From the NCBI RefSeq assembly GCF_019635465.1, contig NZ_JAHBZK010000018.1:51007-115006 (forward strand): a DNA stretch of 64,000 bases, written 5' to 3'. A program made the translations under genes and the position numbers. Below, in pieces: positions 8,457 to 17,511 of this stretch (positions within the stretch are counted from its first letter, which is position 1; every line of letters starts with the position of its first letter). This stretch comes from Hydrogenophaga sp. Its GTDB lineage: Bacteria > Pseudomonadota > Gammaproteobacteria > Burkholderiales > Burkholderiaceae_C. The notes under the pieces were generated by a model, which was not told the origin of the DNA, did not search any database, and was given only the letters and a program-made list of their open reading frames with translations.

Positions 8457-8759
8457 TCAGATCTCGAAATCCATGCACTGCCGCTCGGCGACGATGGCCT
8501 TCATGAAGGGCTTGAGGGCCACGTGCTGCGGGTGTTGCTGGTAGGCGGCCATGGCCTCGCGGTCGACAAAGGTGCTGTCGAGCACCACGTCGTAAGTGCA
8601 CTCCAGCCCCTCCTGCGCGATGCCCACCTGGAAATGCAGCGTGCCGGGGTCCAGTCGGGCACACGCCTCGAGCAGGGCTTTGGCCTTGAGCCGGTTGGCG
8701 ACCCGGTCGGCACCCTCGGCGTGCTCCTTGAGCTTCCACATCACGATGTGGCGCAGCAT
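8457..8759 (-). CDS. Dabb (stress-responsive A/B barrel) domain protein
   Basis: A 100-residue single-domain protein with the dimeric alpha/beta-barrel pattern: N-terminal MLRHIVMWKLK and the ferredoxin-like stretch ending HPQHVALKPFM. Family members range from stress proteins to small cyclases and decarboxylases, so no reaction is assigned. It lies just downstream of the frameshifted acyl-CoA dehydrogenase. Its ribosome binding site and ATG belong to a triplicated 14-bp unit at 8757-8791. Confidence 0.85.
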   Translation of the reverse strand: MLRHIVMWKLKEHAEGADRVANRLKAKALLEACARLDPGTLHFQVGIAQEGLECTYDVVLDSTFVDREAMAAYQQHPQHVALKPFMKAIVAERQCMDFEI

Positions 8760-8791
8760 CAGAACGCTCCCATCAGATCGCTCCCATCAGA
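8757..8791 (-). repeat. Tandem 14-bp repeat duplicating a ribosome binding site and start codon
   Basis: Read on the minus strand, the unit GGAGCGNTCTGATG occurs twice in tandem, preceded by the related GGAGGCTTTCTGATG that ends the acyl-CoA dehydrogenase. Each unit carries a GGAG box seven bases before an ATG, and the first contains the TGATG stop/start junction. Only the last ATG opens the Dabb gene. Confidence 0.75.
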
Positions 8792-10612
8792 AAGCCTCCT
8801 CGGGCAACTCGGCGCAGGTCGGGTCGCGGCTGGCCACCACGCCCAGCCAGGCACCGATCTTGGGCAGCTCGTAGTGGAAGAAGTAGCGCGCCGCCGCGAG
8901 CCGGCCAGTGCGTGCGGCCCCTTCGGGTGCGGTGATGGCCGCCAAGGCCACGTCAAGCCAGACCCAGGCCAGCACCAGGTGACCGAAGGCCTGGAGGTAA
9001 GGCACCGCGTTGGCCAAAGCGTCTGCCGGGTTGCCGGTGGCCCAGGCGGCCTTGGTGGCCGAGCCCACGTCCTGCAGCGCCTTGCCGAGCGCGTTGGCGT
9101 GGGCGGCCAGCGCTTCAAGCTGGATGGCGCGCTCGATGGTGGCGTTGATGCGCTGCGCCAGCAACTGCAGGCCCTGGCCGTTTTCCATCAGCACCTTGCG
9201 GCCCAGCAGGTCCATGGCCTGAATGCCATGCGTGCCTTCGTGAATCATGTTCAGGCGGTTGTCGCGCCAGTACTGCTCGACCGGAAAGTCGCGCGTGTAG
9301 CCATAGCCGCCGTGGATGCGGAATGGCCCAGGCTGTTCGCCTCCAGGCACCACTCGCTGGGCCAGCTCTTGGCGATCGGCGTGAGCACTTCCAGCAGCAG
9401 GCGCGCTTCGTTCGCCGCGTCGGCCGCACCGGTGTGCTGCTCGTCGACCAGCCGCGCGCAGTAAAGCTCCAGCGCCAGCGCGCCTTCGCAATAGCTCTTC
9501 TGGGCCAGCAACATACGCTTGACGTCGGCGTGTTCGATGATGCGGCTCTGCGGTCGGCTCGGGTCCTTGCCCTCCGGCCCCACCGGGCGCCCTTGCGGAC
9601 GGTCCTTGGCGTAGGCCAGGCTGGCGTGGTAGCCCGCCATGCCCAGCATGGTGGCGGCCATGCCGACGCCGATGCGTGCCTCGTTCATCATGTGGAACAT
9701 GCAGCGCAGGCCTTCGCCGGGGTTGCCCACCAGATAGCCCACCGCACCCGCTGCACCACGCACCGGAAACTTGCCCTCGCCGAAGTTGAGCAAGGTGTTC
9801 GTGGTGCCACGCCAGCCGCACTTGTGGTTGAGACCGGCCAGGGCCACGTCGTTGCGTTCACCCGTGAGTTCGGCCTCGGTGTTGACCAGCTTCTTGGGCA
9901 CGATGAACAGCGAGATGCCCTTCACCCCGGGCGGCAACTTGCCGTCGGGGCCGGGGATTTTGGCCAGCACCAGGTGGATGATGTTTTCGGTCAGCTCGTG
10001 CTCGCCGGCCGAGATCCACATCTTGTTGCCCTTGAGGCGAAAGCGCGGCCCCAGCGGGTCGTCCATGAAGTCGTCGCCATCGGGCAGCGCGCGCGTGGCC
10101 ACGTCGCTCAGGCTGGAGCCGGCCTGCGGCTCGGACAGGCACATGGTGCCCGACCAGCGACCGCCGAACTCGTTCAAGGCAAAGACACGCTTCTGGGTGT
10201 CGGTGCCGTGCGCCATCAGCAGGTTGGCGTTGCCGGTGGTGAGCATGCCGCTGCCGATGCTGACCGAGGCCATCGCAAAGAAGGCATTTGCCGCCGCCTC
10301 GACCGTGTAGGGCAACTGCATGCCGCCGATTTCGTAGTCCTGTGCGGCGCTGAGCATGCCGCTCTCGGCGTAGGCCTTCTGCGCGTCGTGCGTGGCCTGC
10401 GGCAGGATGACCTTTTCGCCGTCGAAGTGCGGCTCCTGCGTGTCCACCAGGCGGTTGAAGGGGGCGTACTTCTCGCGCGCAATGCGCTCGCAGGTGTCGA
10501 GCACCGCATCGAAGGTCTCGCGGCTGTGGTCGGCAAAGCGCTCGCGTTCGCGCAGCGACTCGACCCCCAGCCAGTCGTGCAACAGAAAGTCGACCGTGGG
10601 GCGCAGGCTCAT
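8787..10612 (-). pseudogene. Acyl-CoA dehydrogenase, interrupted by a frameshift
   Basis: The frame from ATG 10612 (GGAGACACC upstream) encodes a FAD acyl-CoA dehydrogenase with the family's extra C-terminal domain: CLSEPQAGSSLSD, GNKMWISAGEHEL and GLNHKCGWRGTTN. It loses homology after CLEANSLG. The expected continuation, RIHGGYGYTRDFPVEQ, is in another frame from about 9320 to the stop at 8787. Removing two extra bases (one G in GGG, one C in CC, within 9320-9329) restores LAIRIHGGYGYTRDF and a 607-residue protein, close to the family's usual size of about 600. It may be a real lesion or a sequencing error. If intact, it would introduce the 2,3-double bond of acyl-CoA, and it neighbours the thiolase and FadJ genes. 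Confidence 0.8.
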
Positions 10613-10625
10613 GGTGTCTCCTCGT

Positions 10626-11063
10626 TCAGGCTCTGGGCGGCAAGGCGGCGATGGTGCCCTGCGCCACGGCGCACAGCTTCTCGACACCCTCGTGCACCAC
10701 AAAGACGTCGCAGCGGCACACCGCCTGGCTCTTGCCGGTGTGCACCGCCTCGGCGCGCGCGATCAGGCGTTCGCCAATGGCCGGGCGCAGGTAGTTGATC
10801 TTGAATTCGCTCGTGACCACGGGCACCCGCAATGCGGTGCCCCCGGCGTAGGTGAGCGCGTTGTCGGCGGCGTAGCTGAGCACGCCACCGTGCACGAAGC
10901 CGTGCTGCTGCTTGACCGACTCGCCGATCGGCACCTGCAGCTCACAACGCCCCGGGCTCAGGGCGGCCAGCTCGGCACCGATCAGTTGCGAGAACGGCTG
11001 CTTCGCCAGCACATCGCGCCCCATGGCCAGAAAGGCCTCGGGGCTTACGCTGACGGCATCCAC
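10626..11063 (-). CDS. PaaI-family thioesterase
   Basis: A hotdog-fold protein of about 145 residues with HGFVHGGVLSYAADNALTYAGG, where HGG precedes the central helix and Asp lies in it, and then EFKINYLRPA. The start is uncertain. GTG at 11063 avoids overlap with the thiolase gene; GTG at 11105 would add 14 residues and overlap it, and an internal ATG gives MGRDVLAKQPF. It is probably co-transcribed between the thiolase and the acyl-CoA dehydrogenase, where it could hydrolyse stalled CoA esters. Confidence 0.82.
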   Translation of the reverse strand: MDAVSVSPEAFLAMGRDVLAKQPFSQLIGAELAALSPGRCELQVPIGESVKQQHGFVHGGVLSYAADNALTYAGGTALRVPVVTSEFKINYLRPAIGERLIARAEAVHTGKSQAVCRCDVFVVHEGVEKLCAVAQGTIAALPPRA

Positions 11064-11076
11064 GCGTCGTCCGAAG

Positions 11077-12252
11077 TCAGAGCACTTCGAACACGCCGGC
11101 AGCACCCATGCCGCCGCCGATGCACATGGTCACGCACACGCGCTTGGCGCCGCGGCGCTTGCCCTCGATGAGGGCATGGCCGGTCAGGCGCTGGCCCGAC
11201 ACGCCATAGGGGTGGCCCACGGCGATGGCGCCACCGTTGACGTTGAGCAGCTCGGGCGGGATGCCCAGCTTGTCGCGGCAGTACAGCACTTGCACGGCAA
11301 AGGCTTCGTTGAGCTCCCACAGGTCGATGTCGCTGACCTTCAGGCCCAGCTTGGCCAGCACCTTGGGCACGGCGAACACCGGGCCGATGCCCATCTCGTC
11401 GGGCTCGCAACCGGCCACCGCAAAGCCAAGGAACCGGCCGATGGGCTTCAGGCCCTTCTTCTGGGCATAGGCCTCATCAACCACCACGCAGGCACCGGCT
11501 CCGTCACTGAACTGGCTGGCGTTGCCGGCGGTGACGACGCCACCGGGCAGCGCGGGTTTGATGCCGCTGATGCCTTCCTTGGTGGTGCCTTCGCGCAGGC
11601 CTTCGTCGGCGCTGACGGTGACCTGCTTGGTCATCAGGCCCATGACCTTGTCGGCCACGCCGGCGGTCACGGTGATGGGAGCGATCTCGTCGTTGAACTT
11701 GCCGGCGGCCTGGGCAGCGCAGGCCTTTTGCTGGCTGGCGGCACCGTATTCGTCCATCACGTCGCGGCTGATGTTGTAGCGCTTGGCCACCTGTTCGGCC
11801 GTCTGCAGCATGCTCCAGTAGATCTCGGGCTTCTTCTTGTCCAGCGCCAGGTCGCGCAGCATGTGCTGGTTCATCTCCTGCTGCACGCAGGAGATGCTCT
11901 CAACGCCACCTGCCACATAGACCGAACCTTCGCCAGCGATCACGCGCTGCGAGGCCAGTGCGATGGTCTGCAGGCCCGACGAGCAGAAGCGGTTGACCGT
12001 CATGCCCGAGACGTTGACCGGGCAATCGGCCATCAGGGCAATCTGGCGCGCGATGTTGGCACCGGTGGCGCCCTCGGGGTTGGCGCAACCCATGATCACG
12101 TCCTCGACCTCAGCGGCATCGACGCCGGCGCGCTGCAGGGCGTGCTTGACGGCGTGGCCACCCAGGGTGGCGCCGTGGGTCATGTTGAAGGCGCCCTTCC
12201 AGCTTTTGGTCAGCGGCGTGCGGGCGGTGGAAACGATGACGGCGTTGCTCAT
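11077..12252 (-). CDS. Acetyl-CoA C-acyltransferase (thiolase)
   Basis: A 391-residue thiolase of normal length. The acylated nucleophile is Cys90 in NRFCSSGLQ, the catalytic His is about 347 in GHPYGVSG, and the second Cys is about 377 in [10 protein letters not shown]. It would cleave 3-oxoacyl-CoA with CoA, the last step of beta-oxidation, or run in reverse. It is flanked by the M20 peptidase upstream and a thioesterase downstream on the same strand. The pairing with a FadJ-like protein 1.5 kb upstream suggests they work together. Confidence 0.93.
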   Translation of the reverse strand: MSNAVIVSTARTPLTKSWKGAFNMTHGATLGGHAVKHALQRAGVDAAEVEDVIMGCANPEGATGANIARQIALMADCPVNVSGMTVNRFCSSGLQTIALASQRVIAGEGSVYVAGGVESISCVQQEMNQHMLRDLALDKKKPEIYWSMLQTAEQVAKRYNISRDVMDEYGAASQQKACAAQAAGKFNDEIAPITVTAGVADKVMGLMTKQVTVSADEGLREGTTKEGISGIKPALPGGVVTAGNASQFSDGAGACVVVDEAYAQKKGLKPIGRFLGFAVAGCEPDEMGIGPVFAVPKVLAKLGLKVSDIDLWELNEAFAVQVLYCRDKLGIPPELLNVNGGAIAVGHPYGVSGQRLTGHALIEGKRRGAKRVCVTMCIGGGMGAAGVFEVL

Positions 12253-12284
12253 GATGGCTCCTCGGTCTGGGTATGTAGGGGTGT

Positions 12285-13766
12285 TTAAGGGGTCAGGTCC
12301 GCGCTGAGCAGGCGGCGGTAGAAGCGGACCATGTCGGCCAGATTGGCAATGGCGATGCGTTCGTTGGTGCCGTGAAAGCGGGGCAGATCTTCCGGCGTCG
12401 CGCGCACCGGCGAAAAGCGGTAGATGTGGTCGCTGATGGCCTGGAAATGGCGCGAGTCGGTGGCACCGATCATCAGACCCGGCGCCACCAGAGTGCCGGG
12501 AAAGACCTCGCGCACCGTGCGGTTGAGGCGCTGGTACGCCGGCGCGGCGGTGGGCGAGATGGGCGATGGCTCGGAACTGCCGGGCAACTGCGTCAGCTCG
12601 AAGCGCTCGTCAACAGCGTGCGTATGGCTGTTCACGTGGGCCATCAGGCCCTCGCGGGTGTCGCCTGGCAGGAGACGGAAGTTCACCGTTGCATCGGCGC
12701 GGCCCGGCAGCACGTTGTCTTTGCTGCCGGCGTTGACGATGGTCAGCGCGGTGGTCGTGCGCATCATGGCGTTGGTGCTGGCACCCCGCTCCAGCTGCTT
12801 TTGCACGACCGGCCCGAACAACCACAGGTTGGACAGCGCGACGCGCTGAAAGCCGCTCATCTCCGGTGCGATGGTCTCGAACATCTCGCGCGCCACACCG
12901 CGGATCGCCGCGGGCATCTGGTCGTTCTCGAGCCGCTGCAGGGCCGCGCTCATCATGGCGATGGCACTGCCGCCCCTGGCCGGCGGCATGGACGAGTGGC
13001 CGGGGGAGGCCGTCACGCTCAGGCCCACCGACAGATAGCCTTTCTCGGCAATGCCGATCAGCGCGGCGGGCGCCTTCAGACCCGGCATCACGCCGTCGGT
13101 GATGAGCAGGCCTTCGTCGAGCACGTAGTCGAGACGGACATTGCGCGACTGCAACAGCTCGGCAATGGCCTTGGCGCCGTGAATGCCGCCCACCTCTTCG
13201 TCGTGGCCGAACACCAGGTAGAGCGTGCGCCGGGGCTGGAAGCCCTGGCCAAGCAGTTGCTCCACCGCTTCGAGCTGGGCGATCAGGTTGCCCTTGTCGT
13301 CCCACGAGCCGCGACCCCAGACAAAACCGTCGCGCACGACGCCGTCGAACGGCGGCGCCGCCCAGTTGCCCTCGGTACCCGGGGCGATGGGCACCACATC
13401 CTGGTGCGCCATCCAGGCCACCGGCGGCGCCGTGGCGTCGGTGCCCGGCCAGGTCAGCAGCAGGCTGCGGCCCACCTGCTCGAGCTTCAAGGTGCCGAAC
13501 ACCTTGGGGTAGCTCTGGCGCAGGTAAGCGTGCAGCCCGTCGAACTGGTCGGCACTGGCGTCGGCATTGTCGTGGGTCGAGATGGTCTTGAAGCGCAGCG
13601 AACCGGCCAGGCGCCGGGCCAGGCCGGCTTCGTCGAGCGCGATGCGCTCGGCGGGTGGCACCTCAAGCTGGCGCGAGCCGTGGCGCCAGGTGTTGACGGC
13701 CACCATCGCGACCAGCCCGAGCACCAGCGCCAGCAGCGCCAGAGCGAACTTCTTGAGCACGCGCAA
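12285..13766 (-). CDS. M20 family metallopeptidase, membrane-anchored
   Basis: A 493-residue protein of the M20/carboxypeptidase S group. An N-terminal hydrophobic segment (about residues 6-25) suggests a membrane anchor or uncleaved signal, with the catalytic domain outside. Metal-site motifs are [17 protein letters not shown] and GHDEEVGG, and a dimerisation lid follows. The start is TTG, chosen because GAGGCG, overlapping the stop of the FadJ gene, lies eight bases upstream; GTG two codons later is the alternative. It probably hydrolyses peptides or N-acyl amino acids. The latter would fit a lipid-catabolism setting, but this is inference. Confidence 0.85.
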   Translation of the reverse strand: MRVLKKFALALLALVLGLVAMVAVNTWRHGSRQLEVPPAERIALDEAGLARRLAGSLRFKTISTHDNADASADQFDGLHAYLRQSYPKVFGTLKLEQVGRSLLLTWPGTDATAPPVAWMAHQDVVPIAPGTEGNWAAPPFDGVVRDGFVWGRGSWDDKGNLIAQLEAVEQLLGQGFQPRRTLYLVFGHDEEVGGIHGAKAIAELLQSRNVRLDYVLDEGLLITDGVMPGLKAPAALIGIAEKGYLSVGLSVTASPGHSSMPPARGGSAIAMMSAALQRLENDQMPAAIRGVAREMFETIAPEMSGFQRVALSNLWLFGPVVQKQLERGASTNAMMRTTTALTIVNAGSKDNVLPGRADATVNFRLLPGDTREGLMAHVNSHTHAVDERFELTQLPGSSEPSPISPTAAPAYQRLNRTVREVFPGTLVAPGLMIGATDSRHFQAISDHIYRFSPVRATPEDLPRFHGTNERIAIANLADMVRFYRRLLSADLTP

Positions 13767-13776
13767 GGTCGGCGCC

Positions 13777-15888
13777 TCAGGTGAAGGACTTGCCTTCGGC
13801 CACCAGGCGCTGGATCAGCGGCGCCGGCTCCCAGAACTTGGCGTCGTCCAGCGGGTTCTTCTGGAAGCGTTTCATGGCCTGCATCACGTTGAACAGACCC
13901 ACCTCGTCGGCGTAGCGCAGCGGGCCGCCGCGGAACACCGGGAAACCGTAGCCAAAGATGTAGACCACATCGATGTCGCTGGGCTTGTTGGCAATGCCTT
14001 CTTCAAGGATGTGCGCGGCCTCGTTGACCAGCGAGAACACCAGGCGCTGCACGATCTCTTCGTCGGAGATCTTGCGCGGCGTGATGCCCAGCGCCTTGCG
14101 GTGCTCGGCAATCATCTGTTCGACCTCGGCGTTGGGGATGGCGTCGCGCTTGCCCGGCTTGTAGTCGTACCAGCCCTTGCCCACCTTCTGGCCGAAGCGG
14201 CCTTTCTCGCACAGCAGGTCGGCGGTCTTGCTGTACTTCATGTCGGGCTTCTCGGTGTAGCGGCGCTTGCGGATGGCCCAGCCGATGTCATTGCCGGCCA
14301 GGTCGCCCATGCGGAACGGGCCCATGGCAAAGCCGAACTTCTCGATGGCGCGGTCGACCTGCGCCGGCGTGCAGCCTTCGTCGAGCAGGAAGCCGCCCTG
14401 GCGACCGTACTGTTCCACCATGCGGTTGCCGATGAAGCCGTCGCACACGCCAGAGACCACGGCGGTCTTCTTGATCTTCTTGGACACGGTCATCACCGTG
14501 GCCATCACGTCCTTGGCGGTCTTGTCGCCGCGCACCACTTCCAGCAGCTTCATGACGTTGGCCGGGCTGAAGAAATGCAGACCAACCACGTCCTGCGGGC
14601 GCTTGGTGAAGCTGGCGATCTTGTTGACGTCGAGCGTGGAGGTGTTGGACGCCAGGATGGCGCCGGGCTTCATCACCTCGTCGAGCTTCTTGAACACCGC
14701 CTCTTTGACGCCGATCTCCTCGAACACGGCCTCGATCACCAGATCGGCGTCCTTGATGTCTTCGTAGTTGAGCGTGGTGCTGAGCAGGCCCATGCGCGCG
14801 TCGAGCTTGTCCTGCTTGAGCTTGCCCTTCTTGACCTGCGCTTCGTAATTGCCACGCATGACGCCCACGCCGCGGTCCAGTGCTTCCTGCTTGGTCTCCA
14901 GGATGGTCACCGGGATGCCGGCGTTGAGGAAGTTCATCGAGATGCCGCCACCCATGGTGCCGGCGCCAATCACGGCGACCTTCTCGATCTTGCGTTGCGG
15001 CGTGTCTTCCGGCACGTCGGGGATCTTGCTGGCGGCGCGCTCGGCCATGAACAGGTGGCGCAGCGCGCGGCACTCGGGCGTCCACATCAGGTTGATGAAG
15101 ATCTCGCGCTCGAAGACCATGCCCTGGTCGAACTTCATCTTGGTGGCGGCTTCCACGGCGTCCACGCACTTGGCCGGCGCCGGGAAGTTCTTGGCCATGC
15201 CCTTGACCATGTTGCGCGCGAACTGGAAGTAGGCGTCGCCGTCCTTGTGCTTGCAAGGCAGGTTGCGCACCAGGGGCAGCGCGCTGCCGTCGGCATGCTT
15301 CGCTGCGACCTCTTTCGCGAAGGCCAGCGCTTCTTCGGCCAGCTTGTCGGGGCTGCTGGCCATTTTGTCGAACAGCTTCTGGCCCGGCAGTTGCGCCAGC
15401 ATCTCGCTCTTGATCGGCTCGCCGCTGACGATCATGTTCAGCGCGGCTTCCACGCCCAGTACGCGCGGCAGGCGCTGCGTGCCACCGGCGCCAGGAATCA
15501 GGCCCAGCTTGACCTCGGGCAGGGCCACATTGCAGCCCGGCGCGGCGATTCGGTAGTGGCAACCCAGCGCCAGCTCCAGGCCGCCGCCCATGGCGACGCT
15601 GTGCATGGCGGCGACCACCGGCTTGGTGCAGTTCTCCACCGCGAGGATGACGCTCAGCAGATTGGGCTCGGCCAGTGCCTTGGGCGAGCCGAACTCGCGA
15701 ATATCGGCACCGCCCGAGAAGGCCTTGCCAGCGCCGGTCAGGACGACCGCCTTGACCTTGGCGTCGGCCTGCGCCTGCTCCAGGCCGGCCGTGATGCCCT
15801 GGCGTGTGGCCAGGCCCAGACCATTGACGGGCGGGTTGTTGAGCGTGATGACGGCCACGTCGCCATGGACCTGGTAATCAGCGGACAT
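13777..15888 (-). CDS. fadJ: FadJ-type enoyl-CoA hydratase / 3-hydroxyacyl-CoA dehydrogenase
   Basis: A 703-residue fusion. Residues 1 to about 190 form a crotonase domain (GGADIREF, AMGGGLELALGCHYRIA oxyanion region, PEVKLGLIPGAGGTQRLPR). From about residue 295 comes an NAD-binding 3-hydroxyacyl-CoA dehydrogenase domain (VAVIGAGTMGGGIS, GLHFFSPANVMKLLEVV), and the two C-terminal helical repeats complete it. It would hydrate 2-enoyl-CoA and oxidise the 3-hydroxyacyl-CoA. The start follows GAAGGAGA. A TetR-type palindrome lies 64-85 bases upstream, so it probably heads a ligand-repressed transcript running into the peptidase and thiolase genes. Confidence 0.93.
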   Translation of the reverse strand: MSADYQVHGDVAVITLNNPPVNGLGLATRQGITAGLEQAQADAKVKAVVLTGAGKAFSGGADIREFGSPKALAEPNLLSVILAVENCTKPVVAAMHSVAMGGGLELALGCHYRIAAPGCNVALPEVKLGLIPGAGGTQRLPRVLGVEAALNMIVSGEPIKSEMLAQLPGQKLFDKMASSPDKLAEEALAFAKEVAAKHADGSALPLVRNLPCKHKDGDAYFQFARNMVKGMAKNFPAPAKCVDAVEAATKMKFDQGMVFEREIFINLMWTPECRALRHLFMAERAASKIPDVPEDTPQRKIEKVAVIGAGTMGGGISMNFLNAGIPVTILETKQEALDRGVGVMRGNYEAQVKKGKLKQDKLDARMGLLSTTLNYEDIKDADLVIEAVFEEIGVKEAVFKKLDEVMKPGAILASNTSTLDVNKIASFTKRPQDVVGLHFFSPANVMKLLEVVRGDKTAKDVMATVMTVSKKIKKTAVVSGVCDGFIGNRMVEQYGRQGGFLLDEGCTPAQVDRAIEKFGFAMGPFRMGDLAGNDIGWAIRKRRYTEKPDMKYSKTADLLCEKGRFGQKVGKGWYDYKPGKRDAIPNAEVEQMIAEHRKALGITPRKISDEEIVQRLVFSLVNEAAHILEEGIANKPSDIDVVYIFGYGFPVFRGGPLRYADEVGLFNVMQAMKRFQKNPLDDAKFWEPAPLIQRLVAEGKSFT

Positions 15889-15951
15889 GCAATCTCCTTC
15901 GGGTGTTGTTCGGGAAGCGGGGGCCGGCGGCCCGGATGGGGAGGACCGCGG

Positions 15952-15973
15952 AAATAGAACGACCGTTCGATTT
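15952..15973. promoter_or_regulatory. Palindromic operator, TetR-family type
   Basis: A near-perfect palindrome with arms AAAT-x-GAACG and CGTTC-x-ATTT around a 2-bp centre; one base pair per arm is broken. The AACG-NN-CGTT core is typical of TetR-family operators. It lies in the 152-base gap between the FadJ gene (start 15888) and livF (stop 16041). The betaproteobacterial fatty-acid regulator FadP is a TetR protein and is a candidate; no TetR gene is in the window. Confidence 0.6.
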
Positions 15974-16040
15974 TAGGAGCGCAACAAGGCCGGGCAAGCC
16001 CCGCGTGTCGCCCGCAGGACTGCGCGAGCCTGGTGCCTCG

Positions 16041-16736
16041 TCAGACCTCCAGCCACTCCTTGCGGATGGCGGGATCGGCTTTCAGATCCTCGGGGGTGCC
16101 GTTGAAGACGATGCTGCCGTGGCCCATGACGAGGGTGCGGTCGGAGATGCTCAGCGCGATGGTGAGCTTCTGCTCGATCAGCAGCACCGAGATGCCGCGG
16201 GCCTTGAGCTTTTGCAGGTACTCGGCCACCAGCTCGACGATCTTGGGCGCCAGGCCCTCGGTGGGCTCGTCGATGATGATGAGGTCCGGGTCGCCCATGA
16301 GCGAACGACATAGGGTGAGCATCTGCTGCTCGCCGCCGGAGAGCACGCCGGCCTCGGTGTGCTGGCGCTCCTTGAGGCGCGGAAACATGGCGTACATGTC
16401 GTCGAAGCCCCAGCGGGGGTTCTTGGCGCCGCGCTTCTCGCCCAGCATCAGGTTCTGGTGCACGGTCAGCCGTGGAAAGATGTCGCGGTTCTCGGGCACG
16501 TGGCCAATGCCGGCGTGGGCCACCTCGAAGGGCTTGCGCCCCAGGATGGACTGCCCTTTCCAGCTGATGGTGCCGGTGGCATCGACCAGGCCCATGATGG
16601 CCTTGGCGGTGGTGGAGCGGCCCGAGCCGTTGCGCCCGAGCAGCGCCACGATCTCGCCCTGTTTCACCTCGAAGTTCACGCCATGCAGCACATGGCTTTT
16701 GCCGTAGTAGGCGTGCAGGTTCTCGACGGTCAGCAT
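16041..16736 (-). CDS. livF: ABC transporter ATPase, LivF type
   Basis: A 231-residue ATPase of the branched-chain amino-acid transporter class: Walker A-like GRNGSGRST at residues 34-42, signature LSGGEQQML, Walker B DLIIIDEPTEGLAP and an H-loop region with the usual LivF ending. The Walker A lysine is replaced by Arg40 (codon CGC), which is unusual for an active ATPase. The start is one base after the livG stop. It drives uptake through LivHM together with LivG. Confidence 0.92.
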   Translation of the reverse strand: MLTVENLHAYYGKSHVLHGVNFEVKQGEIVALLGRNGSGRSTTAKAIMGLVDATGTISWKGQSILGRKPFEVAHAGIGHVPENRDIFPRLTVHQNLMLGEKRGAKNPRWGFDDMYAMFPRLKERQHTEAGVLSGGEQQMLTLCRSLMGDPDLIIIDEPTEGLAPKIVELVAEYLQKLKARGISVLLIEQKLTIALSISDRTLVMGHGSIVFNGTPEDLKADPAIRKEWLEV

Positions 16737-16737
16737 C

Positions 16738-17511
16738 TCAGTGTCCTCCGGCCTGCTGCTCGGCCAGCACCGAGCCCAGATAGGCCTCTTGCACGCGTTC
16801 GTTGGCGCGCACGGCATCGGGTGTGTCGCAGGCAATGACCTCGCCGTAGACCACGACCGCGATCCGGTCGGCCAGCCCGAACACCACGCCCATGTCGTGC
16901 TCCACGGTCAGCAGCGTCTTGCCCACGGTCACTTCGCGGATGAGCTCGATGAAGCGCTCGGTCTCGCTCTTGCTCATGCCGGCCGTGGGCTCGTCGAGCA
17001 GCACCACCTGGGCGCCACCGGCGATGGTGATGCCGATCTCCAGTGCGCGTTGCTCGGCGTAGGTGAGGTTCATCGCGAGCACGTCGCGCTTTTTCTCCAG
17101 GTGGATCTTGCGCAGCAGGTCCTCGGCGCGTTCGTTGGCGTCGCTCAGGCTGTTGAGGAAGCGAAACAGCGTGTACCGATAGCCCAGACTCCACAGCACC
17201 CCGCAGCGCAGGTTCTCGAACACGCTGAGCTTGGGAAAGATGTTGGTGATCTGGAAGCTGCGCGACAGGCCCAGCCGGTTGATCTCGAAAGGGCGCTTGC
17301 CGTTGATGCGCTCGCCGTTGAGCAGCACGTCGCCGCTGGTGGGGGCAAAGCGGCCGGAGATCAGGTTGAACAGTGTGCTCTTGCCCGCGCCGTTGGGGCC
17401 GATGATGGCCACGCGCTCGCCGGGTTGAACGCTGAGATTGGCGCCGCGAATGATCTCGGTGCGGCCAAAGGACTTGCGCAGGTCGCGCAGTTCGAGTGCC
17501 GGCGTGCTCAT
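16738..17511 (-). CDS. livG: ABC transporter ATPase, LivG type
   Basis: A 257-residue ATPase with an intact Walker A (GPNGAGKST), the LivG-type FQITNIFP Q-loop, the degenerate signature LTYAEQRALEIG and Walker B VVLLDEPTAGMS followed by VEHDM. It pairs with LivF on the cytoplasmic side of the LivHM permease. The ATG overlaps the livM stop (ATGA), so the subunits are translationally coupled. Confidence 0.93.
   Translation of the reverse strand: MSTPALELRDLRKSFGRTEIIRGANLSVQPGERVAIIGPNGAGKSTLFNLISGRFAPTSGDVLLNGERINGKRPFEINRLGLSRSFQITNIFPKLSVFENLRCGVLWSLGYRYTLFRFLNSLSDANERAEDLLRKIHLEKKRDVLAMNLTYAEQRALEIGITIAGGAQVVLLDEPTAGMSKSETERFIELIREVTVGKTLLTVEHDMGVVFGLADRIAVVVYGEVIACDTPDAVRANERVQEAYLGSVLAEQQAGGH

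Noticed and set aside
13567-15957. Very long open frame on the plus strand opposite the FadJ gene (796 codons)
   Set aside because: His/Val/Gly-rich composition typical of antisense frames in high-GC genes; the minus strand encodes a complete conserved enzyme.
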